NCBI GenBank assembly: GCA_050012775.1
Contig: JBEKGN010000022.1
Coordinates: forward strand, 15,898-79,897
Direction of reading: 5' to 3'
Length of the DNA stretch: 64,000 nt
Source: Roseiarcus sp050012775
Lineage (GTDB): Bacteria > Pseudomonadota > Alphaproteobacteria > Rhizobiales > Beijerinckiaceae
The translations under genes were made by a program, and so were the position numbers. Positions 21,504 to 29,315 of the stretch are shown one piece after another. The notes beneath the pieces were generated by a model. That model did not search any database. It was not told the DNA's origin and was given only the letters and a program-made list of their open reading frames with translations. The number at the start of each line of letters is the position of its first letter. The stretch's first letter is position 1.

Positions 21504-22478
21504 ATGTTTCTGGGAATTGCGCTCAAAGTCGCGGCGACGTTCGCGTTCGCCGCGATGTCCGCCTTGATCAAGACGGCCTCGCCGCGCTTTCCCGTCGGCG
21601 AGGTCGTGTTGTTTCGCTCGCTCTTCGCCTTGGCTGTGCTGGTCGCCTGGCTGGCTTGGCGCGGCGAGTTCCCGCACGCGCTGCATACGAGACGAAAGCT
21701 CGGCCATATCGGGCGCTCGATCGCCGGATCGGGCGGCATGTTCGCCAATTTCATCGCGCTGTCGCTGTTGCCGCTCGCCGACGCCACCGCCCTAACCTTC
21801 GCCACGCCGCTGATCGTGGTTCCCCTGGCCGCGCTGACGCTCGGCGAAACCGTGCGCTTCTATCGCTGGGCGGCGGTGGCGCTCGGCTTCGTCGGCGTCG
21901 TCGTCATGCTGTCCGACCACCTGGGCGAGGGCTTGAGCGATTCGGCGGCGGCGGCGCGCTCTTCGATGGGCGCCATGATCGCCCTCGCCGGGGCCGTCAG
22001 CTCGGCGGTCGCGATGATTCAAACCCGTCGGCTGACGCAATCGGAGCCGACCGGCGCGATCGTCTTTTATTTCTCCTCGCTGACGGCCGCGATCAGCGCG
22101 GCCCTGCTGATGGTCGCCGCGCTGTGGCCGGCGGAGGCCCCCGGCGCCGCCTTCATGGCGGGGCAGCGATTCGTGGCGCCGTCCCCAGGCGAATTCGTTC
22201 TGCTCGGCTCGATCGGCGTTCTCGGGGGGACCGGGCAGATCCTGATGACGCACAGCTACCGTTTCGCCGACGCCTCGGTCATCGCGGCTTTCGACTATGT
22301 CGCGATGATCTGGGCCGCCGCGCTGGGCTATGCGCTGTTCGCCGAAACGCCGTCGCCGCGGATTTTGGTCGGGGCGGCGATCGTCGCCTCCGCCGGCGTC
22401 TTCGTGATTTGGCGCGAGCATTCGGCGCGGCGCATCCGCCGGGCCGCCGCGCTGGCGATGCCGGCCGAGACGTCGTGA
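21504..22478 (+). CDS. EamA/DMT-superfamily transporter
   Basis: Inner-membrane drug/metabolite transporter of 324 residues with about ten predicted helices in two EamA repeats. The first repeat includes the re-entrant FPVGEVVLFRSLFALAVL and the loop ADATALTFATPLIVVPLAAL; the second includes FADASVIAAFDYVAMIWAAA. Such proteins export small metabolites; the substrate is not predictable. It directly follows the SDR gene and precedes the XRE-cupin regulator, which could control it. Confidence 0.9.
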   Translation: MFLGIALKVAATFAFAAMSALIKTASPRFPVGEVVLFRSLFALAVLVAWLAWRGEFPHALHTRRKLGHIGRSIAGSGGMFANFIALSLLPLADATALTFATPLIVVPLAALTLGETVRFYRWAAVALGFVGVVVMLSDHLGEGLSDSAAAARSSMGAMIALAGAVSSAVAMIQTRRLTQSEPTGAIVFYFSSLTAAISAALLMVAALWPAEAPGAAFMAGQRFVAPSPGEFVLLGSIGVLGGTGQILMTHSYRFADASVIAAFDYVAMIWAAALGYALFAETPSPRILVGAAIVASAGVFVIWREHSARRIRRAAALAMPAETS

Positions 22479-22560
22479 GGCGCTTATCCCGGACAAATCC
22501 GTTCGATATTCCGGACGCACCGCTCTATAAGACGGCGGAACATCTCTGGAGATCGCCGAC

Positions 22561-23178
22561 ATGGGCGTCGAGGGCAAGGACAAAGCCAAGGTCCTGGAAG
22601 CGGGCGCGGCGGCGCTCTCCAACCAATTGGGCCGCACCGTCCTGAAGCTGCGCAAAGGCTACGGCCTTTCGCTGGCCGATCTCTCGATCCAGTCGGGCGT
22701 CGCCAAGTCGATCATTTCCCAGATCGAACGCAACGAGACCAATCCGACCCTGACCACGATCTGGCGGCTCGCCCACGCGCTCGACGTCTCCATCGAATCC
22801 ATTCTTCACGGCGGCGAAGAGGGGCCTTTCATCGAACATGTGAGCCGCGGCGGCACGCCGGTCCTGCTGTCCGACGACGGGCTGTGCCGGCTGGCGGTCA
22901 TCGGTTGGCTGAACACCGTCGATTGGCTGCAATGGTATGATTTTCACGCCGAGCCCGGAGGCGTGCTCGGTTCGCAAGCCCATCCGCGCGGCTCGATCGA
23001 GTGCCTTTCCGTCTTGGAGGGCGAACTCGAGGTCGAAGTCGGCGAGGTCGCGGAAATCGCCCGCGCCGGCGAGACGTTGCGCTATCGCGGCGACAGGCCG
23101 CACCGCATTCGCAATCTCGCGGCCGCGCCGGCGCACGCGACGATGGTGTGCATCCTCAAGGCGGCGGTGAAGGATTGA
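22561..23178 (+). CDS. XRE-family regulator with C-terminal cupin domain
   Basis: Transcriptional regulator of 205 residues. The N-terminal helix-turn-helix (about 23-78) reads LRKGYGLSLADLSIQSGVAK, then SIISQIERNETNPTLTTIWR. The C-terminal cupin_2 domain (about 115-200) contains HPRGSIECLSVLEGELEVEV and GDRPHRIRNL, likely a ligand-binding barrel. The ATG at 22561 has TGGAGA about eight bases upstream. The stop overlaps the putative TTG start of the downstream MFS transporter, so the regulator and transporter are probably translated together. Regulators of this type often sense small amines or amino-acid derivatives; the ligand here is unknown. Confidence 0.9.
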   Translation: MGVEGKDKAKVLEAGAAALSNQLGRTVLKLRKGYGLSLADLSIQSGVAKSIISQIERNETNPTLTTIWRLAHALDVSIESILHGGEEGPFIEHVSRGGTPVLLSDDGLCRLAVIGWLNTVDWLQWYDFHAEPGGVLGSQAHPRGSIECLSVLEGELEVEVGEVAEIARAGETLRYRGDRPHRIRNLAAAPAHATMVCILKAAVKD

Positions 23179-24413
23179 CGCGGCCGACGCCGCCCGATCG
23201 GCGCGGAATCGAAAGGCGGCTGGCGCTGATCTACGGCGCGGCCTTTCTCGTGTTCGGGGTCCAGTCGCCTTTCCTGCCGGTCTGGCTGACCGAGCGCGGG
23301 CTCGGGGTCGCGCAAATCGGGCTGGCGCTCGCGGGGCCGCGCATTCTCCAGGTCTTCGTGGTTCCCGCCTTGAGCCGTTGGGCGGACAAGCGCGGCGGAA
23401 TCGTCGCGATGCTCGTCCTTTCCAGCTTGTCGATGACGCTTCTGTTCGCGGCTCTCGCGGCGACGACGGGGCTGACGCCGACCCTCGTCGTGATCGGCCT
23501 GCTGTTTTTCGTACAGAGCGGCGCCCTGCCGCTGATCGACGTCCTCGCTTTCGCGATTTTCGGCCCCGGGGGCGCGGCCGCGAGCGGCGCCCTCGGGGCG
23601 CCGGAGGCCGGCGCGCCGCCGTTCGATTACGGTCGCCTGCGCAAATGGGGCTCGGCCGCGTTCATCGCCGGCAATCTGCTCGCCGGCCTCTTTCTCACGC
23701 TGACGTCGCTGACCGCGGTCACGCTGTTGCTGACGGCGGCGGCGGCGCTCGCGGCGGCCGTCTCGCTGCGCGCCTGGCCGCTGGACCGGCTGATTCATCC
23801 CTCGACGCGCAGCGACGCCGCGGCGGAAGGGGGAACGGGCTCGCGCCTGCTGCCGCTCGTCATCGGCGCCGCCGCGTTGATCCAGGCGAGCCACGTGCTG
23901 GTGCTGAGTTTCGCCTCCGTTCACTGGGCGCGAAGCGGACATTCCGACGCCTTCATCGGCGTGGCCTGGGCGATCGGCGTCGCCGCGGAGACGCTGGTCT
24001 TCGCCGTCTTCGGCCGTTGGATCGCCGGCGCCGATCAGGCGGCCGGGATGATGATCCTGGGCGGCCTGGCGGCGACGGCGCGCTGGACGGTCATGGCGTT
24101 CGATCCCAGCGATCTCGTCCTCGCGCTCGCTCAGGCCGGTCACGGATTGAGTTTCGCCGCGACGCACGCGGGCACGATGCTGCTGATCTCGGAGATGGCG
24201 CCCGCGGGCCGACGCGCGCAGGCGCAGGGTTGGATGACCGCGGCGATTTCCGGCCTCGGCGCCGTCCTCATGATCGCGGGCGGACCGCTGGTCGTTCGCT
24301 TCGGCGAATATTCCTATTTCGTCATGGCGATTTTCGCGCTCGCGGGGACGGTTTTGGCGGCGAGCGTGTCGGCGCTGCGGGCGAGGGAGCGCGTACGCGG
24401 CTCCGCGGCTTGA
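23175..24413 (+). CDS. MFS transporter (MFS_1-like, PF12832 type)
   Basis: Inner-membrane transporter of about 412 residues with twelve predicted helices. The first helix YGAAFLVFGVQSPFLPVWL followed by ERGLGVAQIGLALAGPRI is typical of the MFS_1-like group that includes 3-phenylpropionate and nucleoside/sugar symporters. No ATG precedes the first helix; the best start is a TTG at 23175 whose last two bases overlap the stop of the XRE-cupin gene. It ends in a short basic tail RARERVRGSAA. Substrate unknown; the upstream cupin regulator is a plausible controller. Confidence 0.87.
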   Translation: MTRPTPPDRRGIERRLALIYGAAFLVFGVQSPFLPVWLTERGLGVAQIGLALAGPRILQVFVVPALSRWADKRGGIVAMLVLSSLSMTLLFAALAATTGLTPTLVVIGLLFFVQSGALPLIDVLAFAIFGPGGAAASGALGAPEAGAPPFDYGRLRKWGSAAFIAGNLLAGLFLTLTSLTAVTLLLTAAAALAAAVSLRAWPLDRLIHPSTRSDAAAEGGTGSRLLPLVIGAAALIQASHVLVLSFASVHWARSGHSDAFIGVAWAIGVAAETLVFAVFGRWIAGADQAAGMMILGGLAATARWTVMAFDPSDLVLALAQAGHGLSFAATHAGTMLLISEMAPAGRRAQAQGWMTAAISGLGAVLMIAGGPLVVRFGEYSYFVMAIFALAGTVLAASVSALRARERVRGSAA

Positions 24414-25082
24414 AGGCTTCGCGCGGCGCGCGCCTGCGAGCGCCCTTTGGCCCCGCGATTCGCGCCGTCGCCGATTCGCGCCGCCTTTGTCCCCGCTTTG
24501 AACGCGCGATCCCGCGCCGGGACCGTCGGCGCGAGCCGGCGTTGACGGTGGGGAAACCATAAACTTCGGCCGGGCTCGTCGATCGCGGGAAAAGGCTTGC
24601 CGGCGCCCGCTTCCCCGCCCGAATCGGCAATCTCACGATTCGTGCGCGCTTTGTCCCGCCTTTCGTCCGATGCGCGCCATTTCGACGCGCGCCGCCGAAT
24701 GGGGGCGCCGCAAAGCGGTAACCAACGGCGTTCGTCGTCGGCGCCCGGCGAGAATCGACTCGCTTTTTCCTGGAAAAGCGGATTCGCTTCGCGCGTCGCC
24801 GATTCGTGCCGGTTTTGTTTCCGCTCCCGCCGCCCGGTCCCGCCGCGAAACGCGGCGCCGGGGCGTGGCCTAAGGGCGAGGCGGGCTCCGGCGGCCGGCC
24901 GCGCCGTCGGTCTCGCACCGCTCCGCCTCGACAGGGCCGGCGCGTCCGGCTATGAGCCTGGAGCGCGAGCGAAACGGCTGGGAATCGCCGGGTCGTTCAA
25001 GCTTTGCCATGCGCGTAAGGGACCGCGAATGCCGATTTCCGCGTTTCGCGACGATCCCTAAGCGCCAGAATTCGAGCGCCCG
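24414..25082. other. GC-rich intergenic region with three degenerate 164-bp-spaced repeats
   Basis: No credible gene in this 669-bp stretch; the frames are Arg-rich and have no family features. A degenerate motif of about 25 bp (GATTCGYGC followed by TTTGT and CCGC) begins at 24473, 24637 and 24801, exactly 164 bp apart. A second sub-motif, GG(A/T)AACCA, follows about 80 bp into the first two units (near 24552 and 24717). The DNA looks like a decayed tandem array. Confidence 0.55.
24752..24785. repeat. Palindrome with hairpin core 24761-24780
   Basis: The core CGCTTTTTCCTGGAAAAGCG is a near-perfect inverted repeat (one extra T), and flanking GAATC and GATTC extend it. Similar CGCTTTTCC palindromes are, to my knowledge, common between genes in Hyphomicrobiales. 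It has no flanking gene end within 300 bp, so a terminator role is unlikely. Confidence 0.5.
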
Positions 25083-26216
25083 ATGCCGACGGCTCCTGCC
25101 ATCACGAGCGAGAAGACCGCCGGCGGCGTTCGAGTGGCGCTGGCCGGGGGGTGGACGGTCAGCGCCGGGTCGCAACTGGAGAAGGGCGCGAACGCCCTGT
25201 TGGCTCTTGCCGGCGGCGCGCGCGACGCGACGATCGATCTTTCGCAAATCGATCGCATGGACACGGCGGGAGCGTGGGTCATCGATCGCTCGCGCGAATC
25301 CTTGGTCGCGCGCGGCGTCGAGGCCCGATTCGTCGGCGCGCGGCCCGAGCACGCGATCCTGCTGCGCGAGGCGCATTTTCGGCCGATCGAGACCCCGCCG
25401 CACCGCCAGATGCTGACCTTGACTTCCTTGGTCGCCGACATCGGCGAAAGCGTTTACACCGCAGGCGCCGATCTCATCAGCGGCCTGGGATTTCTTGGCC
25501 GCATGGTCAGCGTCGGGGCGAGCGTCGCCGTTCACCCCCGGCGTTGGCGCTGGACGTCGACGGTGTTCCATCTCGAGGCGTTCGGGCTGCGCGGCGCTCC
25601 GATCATCCTGCTGATCAATTTTCTCGTCGGCGCCATCGTCGCCCAACAGGGCATCTTTCAGTTGGCGCGGTTCAACGCGACCGCCTTCACGGTCGACCTG
25701 ATCGGCATTCTCGTCTTGCGGGAACTGGGCGTGCTCTTGACCTCGATCATGATCGCCGGCCGTTCGGGCTCCGCGATCACGGCGGAAATCGGCGCCATGA
25801 AGATGCGCGAGGAAGTCGACGCGCTGATGGTGATGGCGCTCGATCCAATGGAAGTGTTGATTCTGCCGAGAATCCTGGCGCTGATCGTCGCGCTGCCGCT
25901 GCTCACGTTCCTGGCGGATATGGCGGCGATTTTCGGCGGCCTATGCGTGGCCTGGGTCTATGGCGGGATCAGCCCCCCCGTGTTCCTGGACCGCCTGCAC
26001 GACGCCATCGCCCTCAGCACGTTCGAGGTCGGCCTGATCAAGGCGCCGTTCATGGCGCTGGTGATCGGCTTGATCGCCTCGATCGAAGGCTTCGCGGTTG
26101 GCGGCTCCGCCGAGTCCCTAGGCCAAAGAGTGACGGACTCCGTCGTCAAATCCATCTTCATGGTCATCGTCCTCGACGGCATTTTCGCGATGTTCTTCGC
26201 GGCGGTGCGGTTTTGA
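25083..26216 (+). CDS. mlaE: MlaE-type ABC permease with N-terminal STAS domain
   Basis: Inner-membrane permease of an MCE/Mla lipid transport system, 377 residues. The first about 105 residues form a STAS-like domain (ATIDLSQIDRMDTAGAWVID), which in alphaproteobacteria is often fused to MlaE instead of being a separate MlaB. The MlaE core follows with about five to six helices and the conserved segments VGAIVAQQGIFQLARFNA, ELGVLLTSIMIAGRSGSAIT, AEIGAMKMREEVDALMVMAL and GLIASIEGFAVGGSAESLG. It is the first gene of a four-gene operon with MlaF, MlaD and an auxiliary lipoprotein. The complex probably moves phospholipids between inner and outer membranes. Confidence 0.93.
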   Translation: MPTAPAITSEKTAGGVRVALAGGWTVSAGSQLEKGANALLALAGGARDATIDLSQIDRMDTAGAWVIDRSRESLVARGVEARFVGARPEHAILLREAHFRPIETPPHRQMLTLTSLVADIGESVYTAGADLISGLGFLGRMVSVGASVAVHPRRWRWTSTVFHLEAFGLRGAPIILLINFLVGAIVAQQGIFQLARFNATAFTVDLIGILVLRELGVLLTSIMIAGRSGSAITAEIGAMKMREEVDALMVMALDPMEVLILPRILALIVALPLLTFLADMAAIFGGLCVAWVYGGISPPVFLDRLHDAIALSTFEVGLIKAPFMALVIGLIASIEGFAVGGSAESLGQRVTDSVVKSIFMVIVLDGIFAMFFAAVRF

Positions 26217-27082
26217 CCGTAAACTCCGCCGATCCCGGCGCCGCGCCCTCGGCGCCCCCCGGCCCGCGGCGTTCCGGCGGCCAGGCGCCCCCCGAGGTGG
26301 TGATCCGGGTGCGCGGACTCAAAGTCGGATTTGGCGATAAGCTGGTCATGGACGGCCTCGATCTCGACATCTACCGCGGCGAGGTGCTCGGCTTTGTCGG
26401 CGCTTCGGGCGCCGGCAAGTCGGTCCTGACTCGCACAATTCTGGGCCTGTTGCCCAAACGGGCGGGCCTGATCGAGGTTTACGGCGAGAACGTCGACAGG
26501 CTCTCGATCGCCGAACGCGAACGCGTCGAAGAGCGCTGGGGCGTCCTGTTCCAACAGGGCGCGCTGTTCTCGAGCCTGACGGTCTTGCAGAACATTCAGG
26601 CGCCGATGCGCGAGCATCTCGATTTGTCGCCGCGCCTGCGCGACGAATTGGCGATGCTGAAGATCGACCTCGTCGGCCTGCCGCCCGACGCCGCCAACAA
26701 GTTCCCCGCCGAACTTTCCGGCGGCATGATCAAGCGGGCGGCGCTGGCCCGCGCCCTGGCGCTCGATCCCGACCTGCTGTTTCTCGACGAGCCGACCTCG
26801 GGACTCGATCCCATCGGGGCGGGCGAATTCGACGAACTCATCGCCACGTTGCAGCGCACGCTCGGCCTCACCGTTTTCATGGTGACCCACGACCTCGACA
26901 GCCTCTATGCGATTTGCGATCGTGTCGCGGTGCTGGGGCAGGGGCGTGTGACGGCGATCGGTCCGATTTCCGAGCTCCTGATCTCGCAGGATCCCTGGAT
27001 CAAGGCCTATTTTCATGGAAAAAGGGGTTCGGGGCGCGAAGCCGTCCTCCATCGCGCAACCGCCGCGAAGCCCGAGCCATGA
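26213..27082 (+). CDS. mlaF: MlaF-type ABC ATPase
   Basis: Cytoplasmic ATPase of the Mla/MCE system, about 289 residues. The Walker A loop GASGAGKSVLTRTILGLLP, Q-loop GVLFQQGALFSSLTV, ABC signature ELSGGMIKRAALARALALDP, Walker B LLFLDEPTSGLDP and switch His MVTHDLDS are all intact. The GLDP-IGAGEFDELI stretch is typical of the Mla subgroup. The start taken is a TTG at 26213 that overlaps the mlaE stop; a GTG near 26297 (VVIRVRGLKVGF) is an alternative that would remove a Pro-rich N-terminal extension. Confidence 0.93.
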   Translation: MTVNSADPGAAPSAPPGPRRSGGQAPPEVVIRVRGLKVGFGDKLVMDGLDLDIYRGEVLGFVGASGAGKSVLTRTILGLLPKRAGLIEVYGENVDRLSIAERERVEERWGVLFQQGALFSSLTVLQNIQAPMREHLDLSPRLRDELAMLKIDLVGLPPDAANKFPAELSGGMIKRAALARALALDPDLLFLDEPTSGLDPIGAGEFDELIATLQRTLGLTVFMVTHDLDSLYAICDRVAVLGQGRVTAIGPISELLISQDPWIKAYFHGKRGSGREAVLHRATAAKPEP

Positions 27083-27273
27083 GCGCTCGCGCGGGGTCTT
27101 CGGGCGGGCCCTGGGCCATGACAAACCGCGGCAGGGCGGCGATGGGGGCGCGGTTCTTCGGTTCGCCCATGGGGCGTCGACGCGAGAAATCTGCTATGCG
27201 AGAGGGCGGCGGCCGGACTCGGCGAGCGAGTAAGACGGCCAATTCGAAGCGTTCACGAGGGCGATAGGCGGCG

Positions 27274-28590
27274 ATGGAGACGCGAGCCAATTTCGTATTG
27301 ATCGGCGTTTTCACCCTGGCGGTGATCGCGGGAGGGTTTCTGTTTGTTCTGTGGTTCTCGGGCCTGGCCAGGACTTCTGAGCACAAGACCTACGAAATTC
27401 TATTCTCCGGTTCTGTTTCCGGACTCTCGCGGGGCAGCGCCGTGCTGTTCAACGGATTGCGGGTCGGCGAAGTCACGCAGATCGATTTCGTCGCGAACGA
27501 TCCGAGCCGCGTCCAAGTCATGGCCGACATCGCCGGAAATGTTCCGATCAAGAAGGACACCAAGGCGCGCCTGGAGATGCAGGGATTGACGGGGGGAGCG
27601 GCGATCGAGTTGAAAGGCGGCGCCCCCGACGCGCCGCCGTTGCTCGGGGAGAACGGCGCGCCGCCGGTCATCGTCGCCGAACCCTCGGAATTGCAGAATA
27701 TCATGGAGAGCGTCCAGAGCCTGTCCGCCAAGGCCGATTCGGTGCTGGGAAAAGCGGACAAGCTGCTGAACGACAACAGCGCCGCCATCGACGACGCGAT
27801 CAAGAACGTCGACGCGTTCTCGAAGGCGCTCAGCGACAATTCCTCGGGAATCAATTCCGCCCTGACCGGCCTGTCCGATCTGGGGAAGAAAATCGGCCCG
27901 CTCGCCGACCATCTGCAGGTCCTGTCGGACGACGTCGACAAGTTGGTCGCGGCGGTCGACCCCGACAAGGTGCGTCGCGTCGTGAACAATGTCGACACTT
28001 TTACCGGCGCCTTGGCGGACAACAAAGCGTCGATCGATTCGCTGCTGTCGGACGCGGCGACATTGGCCAAGCATCTCAACGGAACGTCGACGCAGCTCGA
28101 TTCGGCATTGGCGGATTTCGATTCCGTGGTCAAATCGATCGACGCGAAAAAAGTCGCGAATTTCGTAAACGGCGCCGACTCGCTCGGCCAGACCTTGCGT
28201 GAGAACAAGGGCAATATCGATCGGATGCTGAAGAACGCGTCGGAGCTTTCCGCCAAGCTCAACGAATCGGCCGACAAGATCGATTCGCTGATGGCGAGCC
28301 TGCAAGGCTTCGTCGGTTCTCCCGACCTCAAGGGCCCGCTGGGCGAAGTGGGCGACGCCGCGCGTTCGGTGCGGCAATTGGCCGACGATCTGAACGTTCG
28401 CACCAAGGACATCGCCGTCGGCCTCGCCCGCTTCAGCTCCTCGGGCCTGCGGGAATACGAAGCCCTGGCGATCGACGGGCGGCGGACGGTCAATGAATTG
28501 GATCGCGTCTTGCGAAGTTTCGAGCGCAATCCGAACGAGCTGATCTTTGGCGCCAAGCCGGCCCTGCCAGAATTTCGCGGCGGACCCTGA
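27274..28590 (+). CDS. mlaD: MCE-domain protein MlaD, inner-membrane anchored
   Basis: Periplasmic MCE protein of 438 residues that forms the hexameric lipid channel of the system. One N-terminal membrane anchor (about 7-29) precedes the MCE domain (about 38-115: YEILFSGSVSGLSRGSAVLF, then NGLRVGEVTQIDFV). After it comes a long predicted alpha-helical coiled region (about 145-380) with repeats such as IDDAIKNVDAFSKALSDN, which in alphaproteobacterial members is much longer than in E. coli MlaD. It could form an extended helical needle toward the outer membrane. Its stop shares bases with the start of the lipoprotein gene (TGATG). Confidence 0.92.
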   Translation: METRANFVLIGVFTLAVIAGGFLFVLWFSGLARTSEHKTYEILFSGSVSGLSRGSAVLFNGLRVGEVTQIDFVANDPSRVQVMADIAGNVPIKKDTKARLEMQGLTGGAAIELKGGAPDAPPLLGENGAPPVIVAEPSELQNIMESVQSLSAKADSVLGKADKLLNDNSAAIDDAIKNVDAFSKALSDNSSGINSALTGLSDLGKKIGPLADHLQVLSDDVDKLVAAVDPDKVRRVVNNVDTFTGALADNKASIDSLLSDAATLAKHLNGTSTQLDSALADFDSVVKSIDAKKVANFVNGADSLGQTLRENKGNIDRMLKNASELSAKLNESADKIDSLMASLQGFVGSPDLKGPLGEVGDAARSVRQLADDLNVRTKDIAVGLARFSSSGLREYEALAIDGRRTVNELDRVLRSFERNPNELIFGAKPALPEFRGGP

Positions 28591-29252
28591 TGTCGGTTGA
28601 CCTCCCTTCGACACAGGGTCGCGCGCGTCGGCGCGGCCGCGCGCTCGCCAAGTCTCGCCGGTCGTGGGCCGGCGGATTTGGCGCCGGCGCCCCTAGAGCC
28701 GCGGCGATCGCCTTGGGCTTGCTGCTCGCGTCCTGCGCGGGCGGATCGGTCCTGGACACTTTCGACCTCAGCGCGGCCAGACCCGCGCCCGCGCGGCCGA
28801 TGAGGGCGCAACTGCGGGTCAACGAACCGATCGCCGGGAGCGATCTCGACAGCGACCGAATTCTTGTGCGCACCGGCCCCCGGGAAGTCGCGACGCTGGC
28901 GGGCGCGAAATGGTCCGATCGTCTGCCGCTTCTCGTTCAATCGCGACTGGCCCAGACGTTCGAGAACGCCAATCTCTTGCATCAGGTCGGCCGCCGCGCG
29001 ACGGCGCCCGCGGACTACGATCTCGAAATCGACATCCGAACGTTCGAACTCGACGTCGCTCAATCGCGGGTCGAGATCGATCTCGCGGTCAAAATCGTCA
29101 CCGTCGCCGGCGGGCGCGTGGTCGCGGCGCAAATCTTCACCGCCGAGGCGCCCGTCGCCTCGACCAGCGGCGCCGCAGTTTCGGCGGCGCTGGACGGCGC
29201 GCTTTCATCGGTCATGACGCGGATCGTCGCGTTCGTCTCGGCGCGACTGTAG
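28590..29252 (+). CDS. ABC-type transport auxiliary lipoprotein (PqiC/ABC_trans_aux family)
   Basis: Predicted lipoprotein of 220 residues. A basic N-terminus leads to a hydrophobic segment and lipobox IALGLLLASCAGG, with Cys about residue 49. The remaining domain (DRILVRTGPREVATLAGAKW, then LPLLVQSRLAQTFENANLL and DYDLEIDIRTFELDVAQS) matches the ABC_trans_aux/PqiC family that accompanies MCE systems. It is translationally coupled to mlaD by a TGATG overlap. The N-terminal 30 residues before the membrane segment are unusually long and arginine-rich, so the true start may be further in; no better ATG was found. Confidence 0.87.
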   Translation: MSVDLPSTQGRARRRGRALAKSRRSWAGGFGAGAPRAAAIALGLLLASCAGGSVLDTFDLSAARPAPARPMRAQLRVNEPIAGSDLDSDRILVRTGPREVATLAGAKWSDRLPLLVQSRLAQTFENANLLHQVGRRATAPADYDLEIDIRTFELDVAQSRVEIDLAVKIVTVAGGRVVAAQIFTAEAPVASTSGAAVSAALDGALSSVMTRIVAFVSARL

Positions 29253-29315
29253 CGAATGAACCGGGAGAGCGGACGCCGGTTCTCGGCAAGGGGGTCGCGC
29301 TCTCCCGATCGAATA

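Noticed and set aside
24322..24918. 198-codon minus-strand frame in the repeat region
   Set aside because: Arg/Lys-rich, overlaps the end of the MFS gene on the opposite strand, no ribosome-binding site or family motif; best seen as open by composition.
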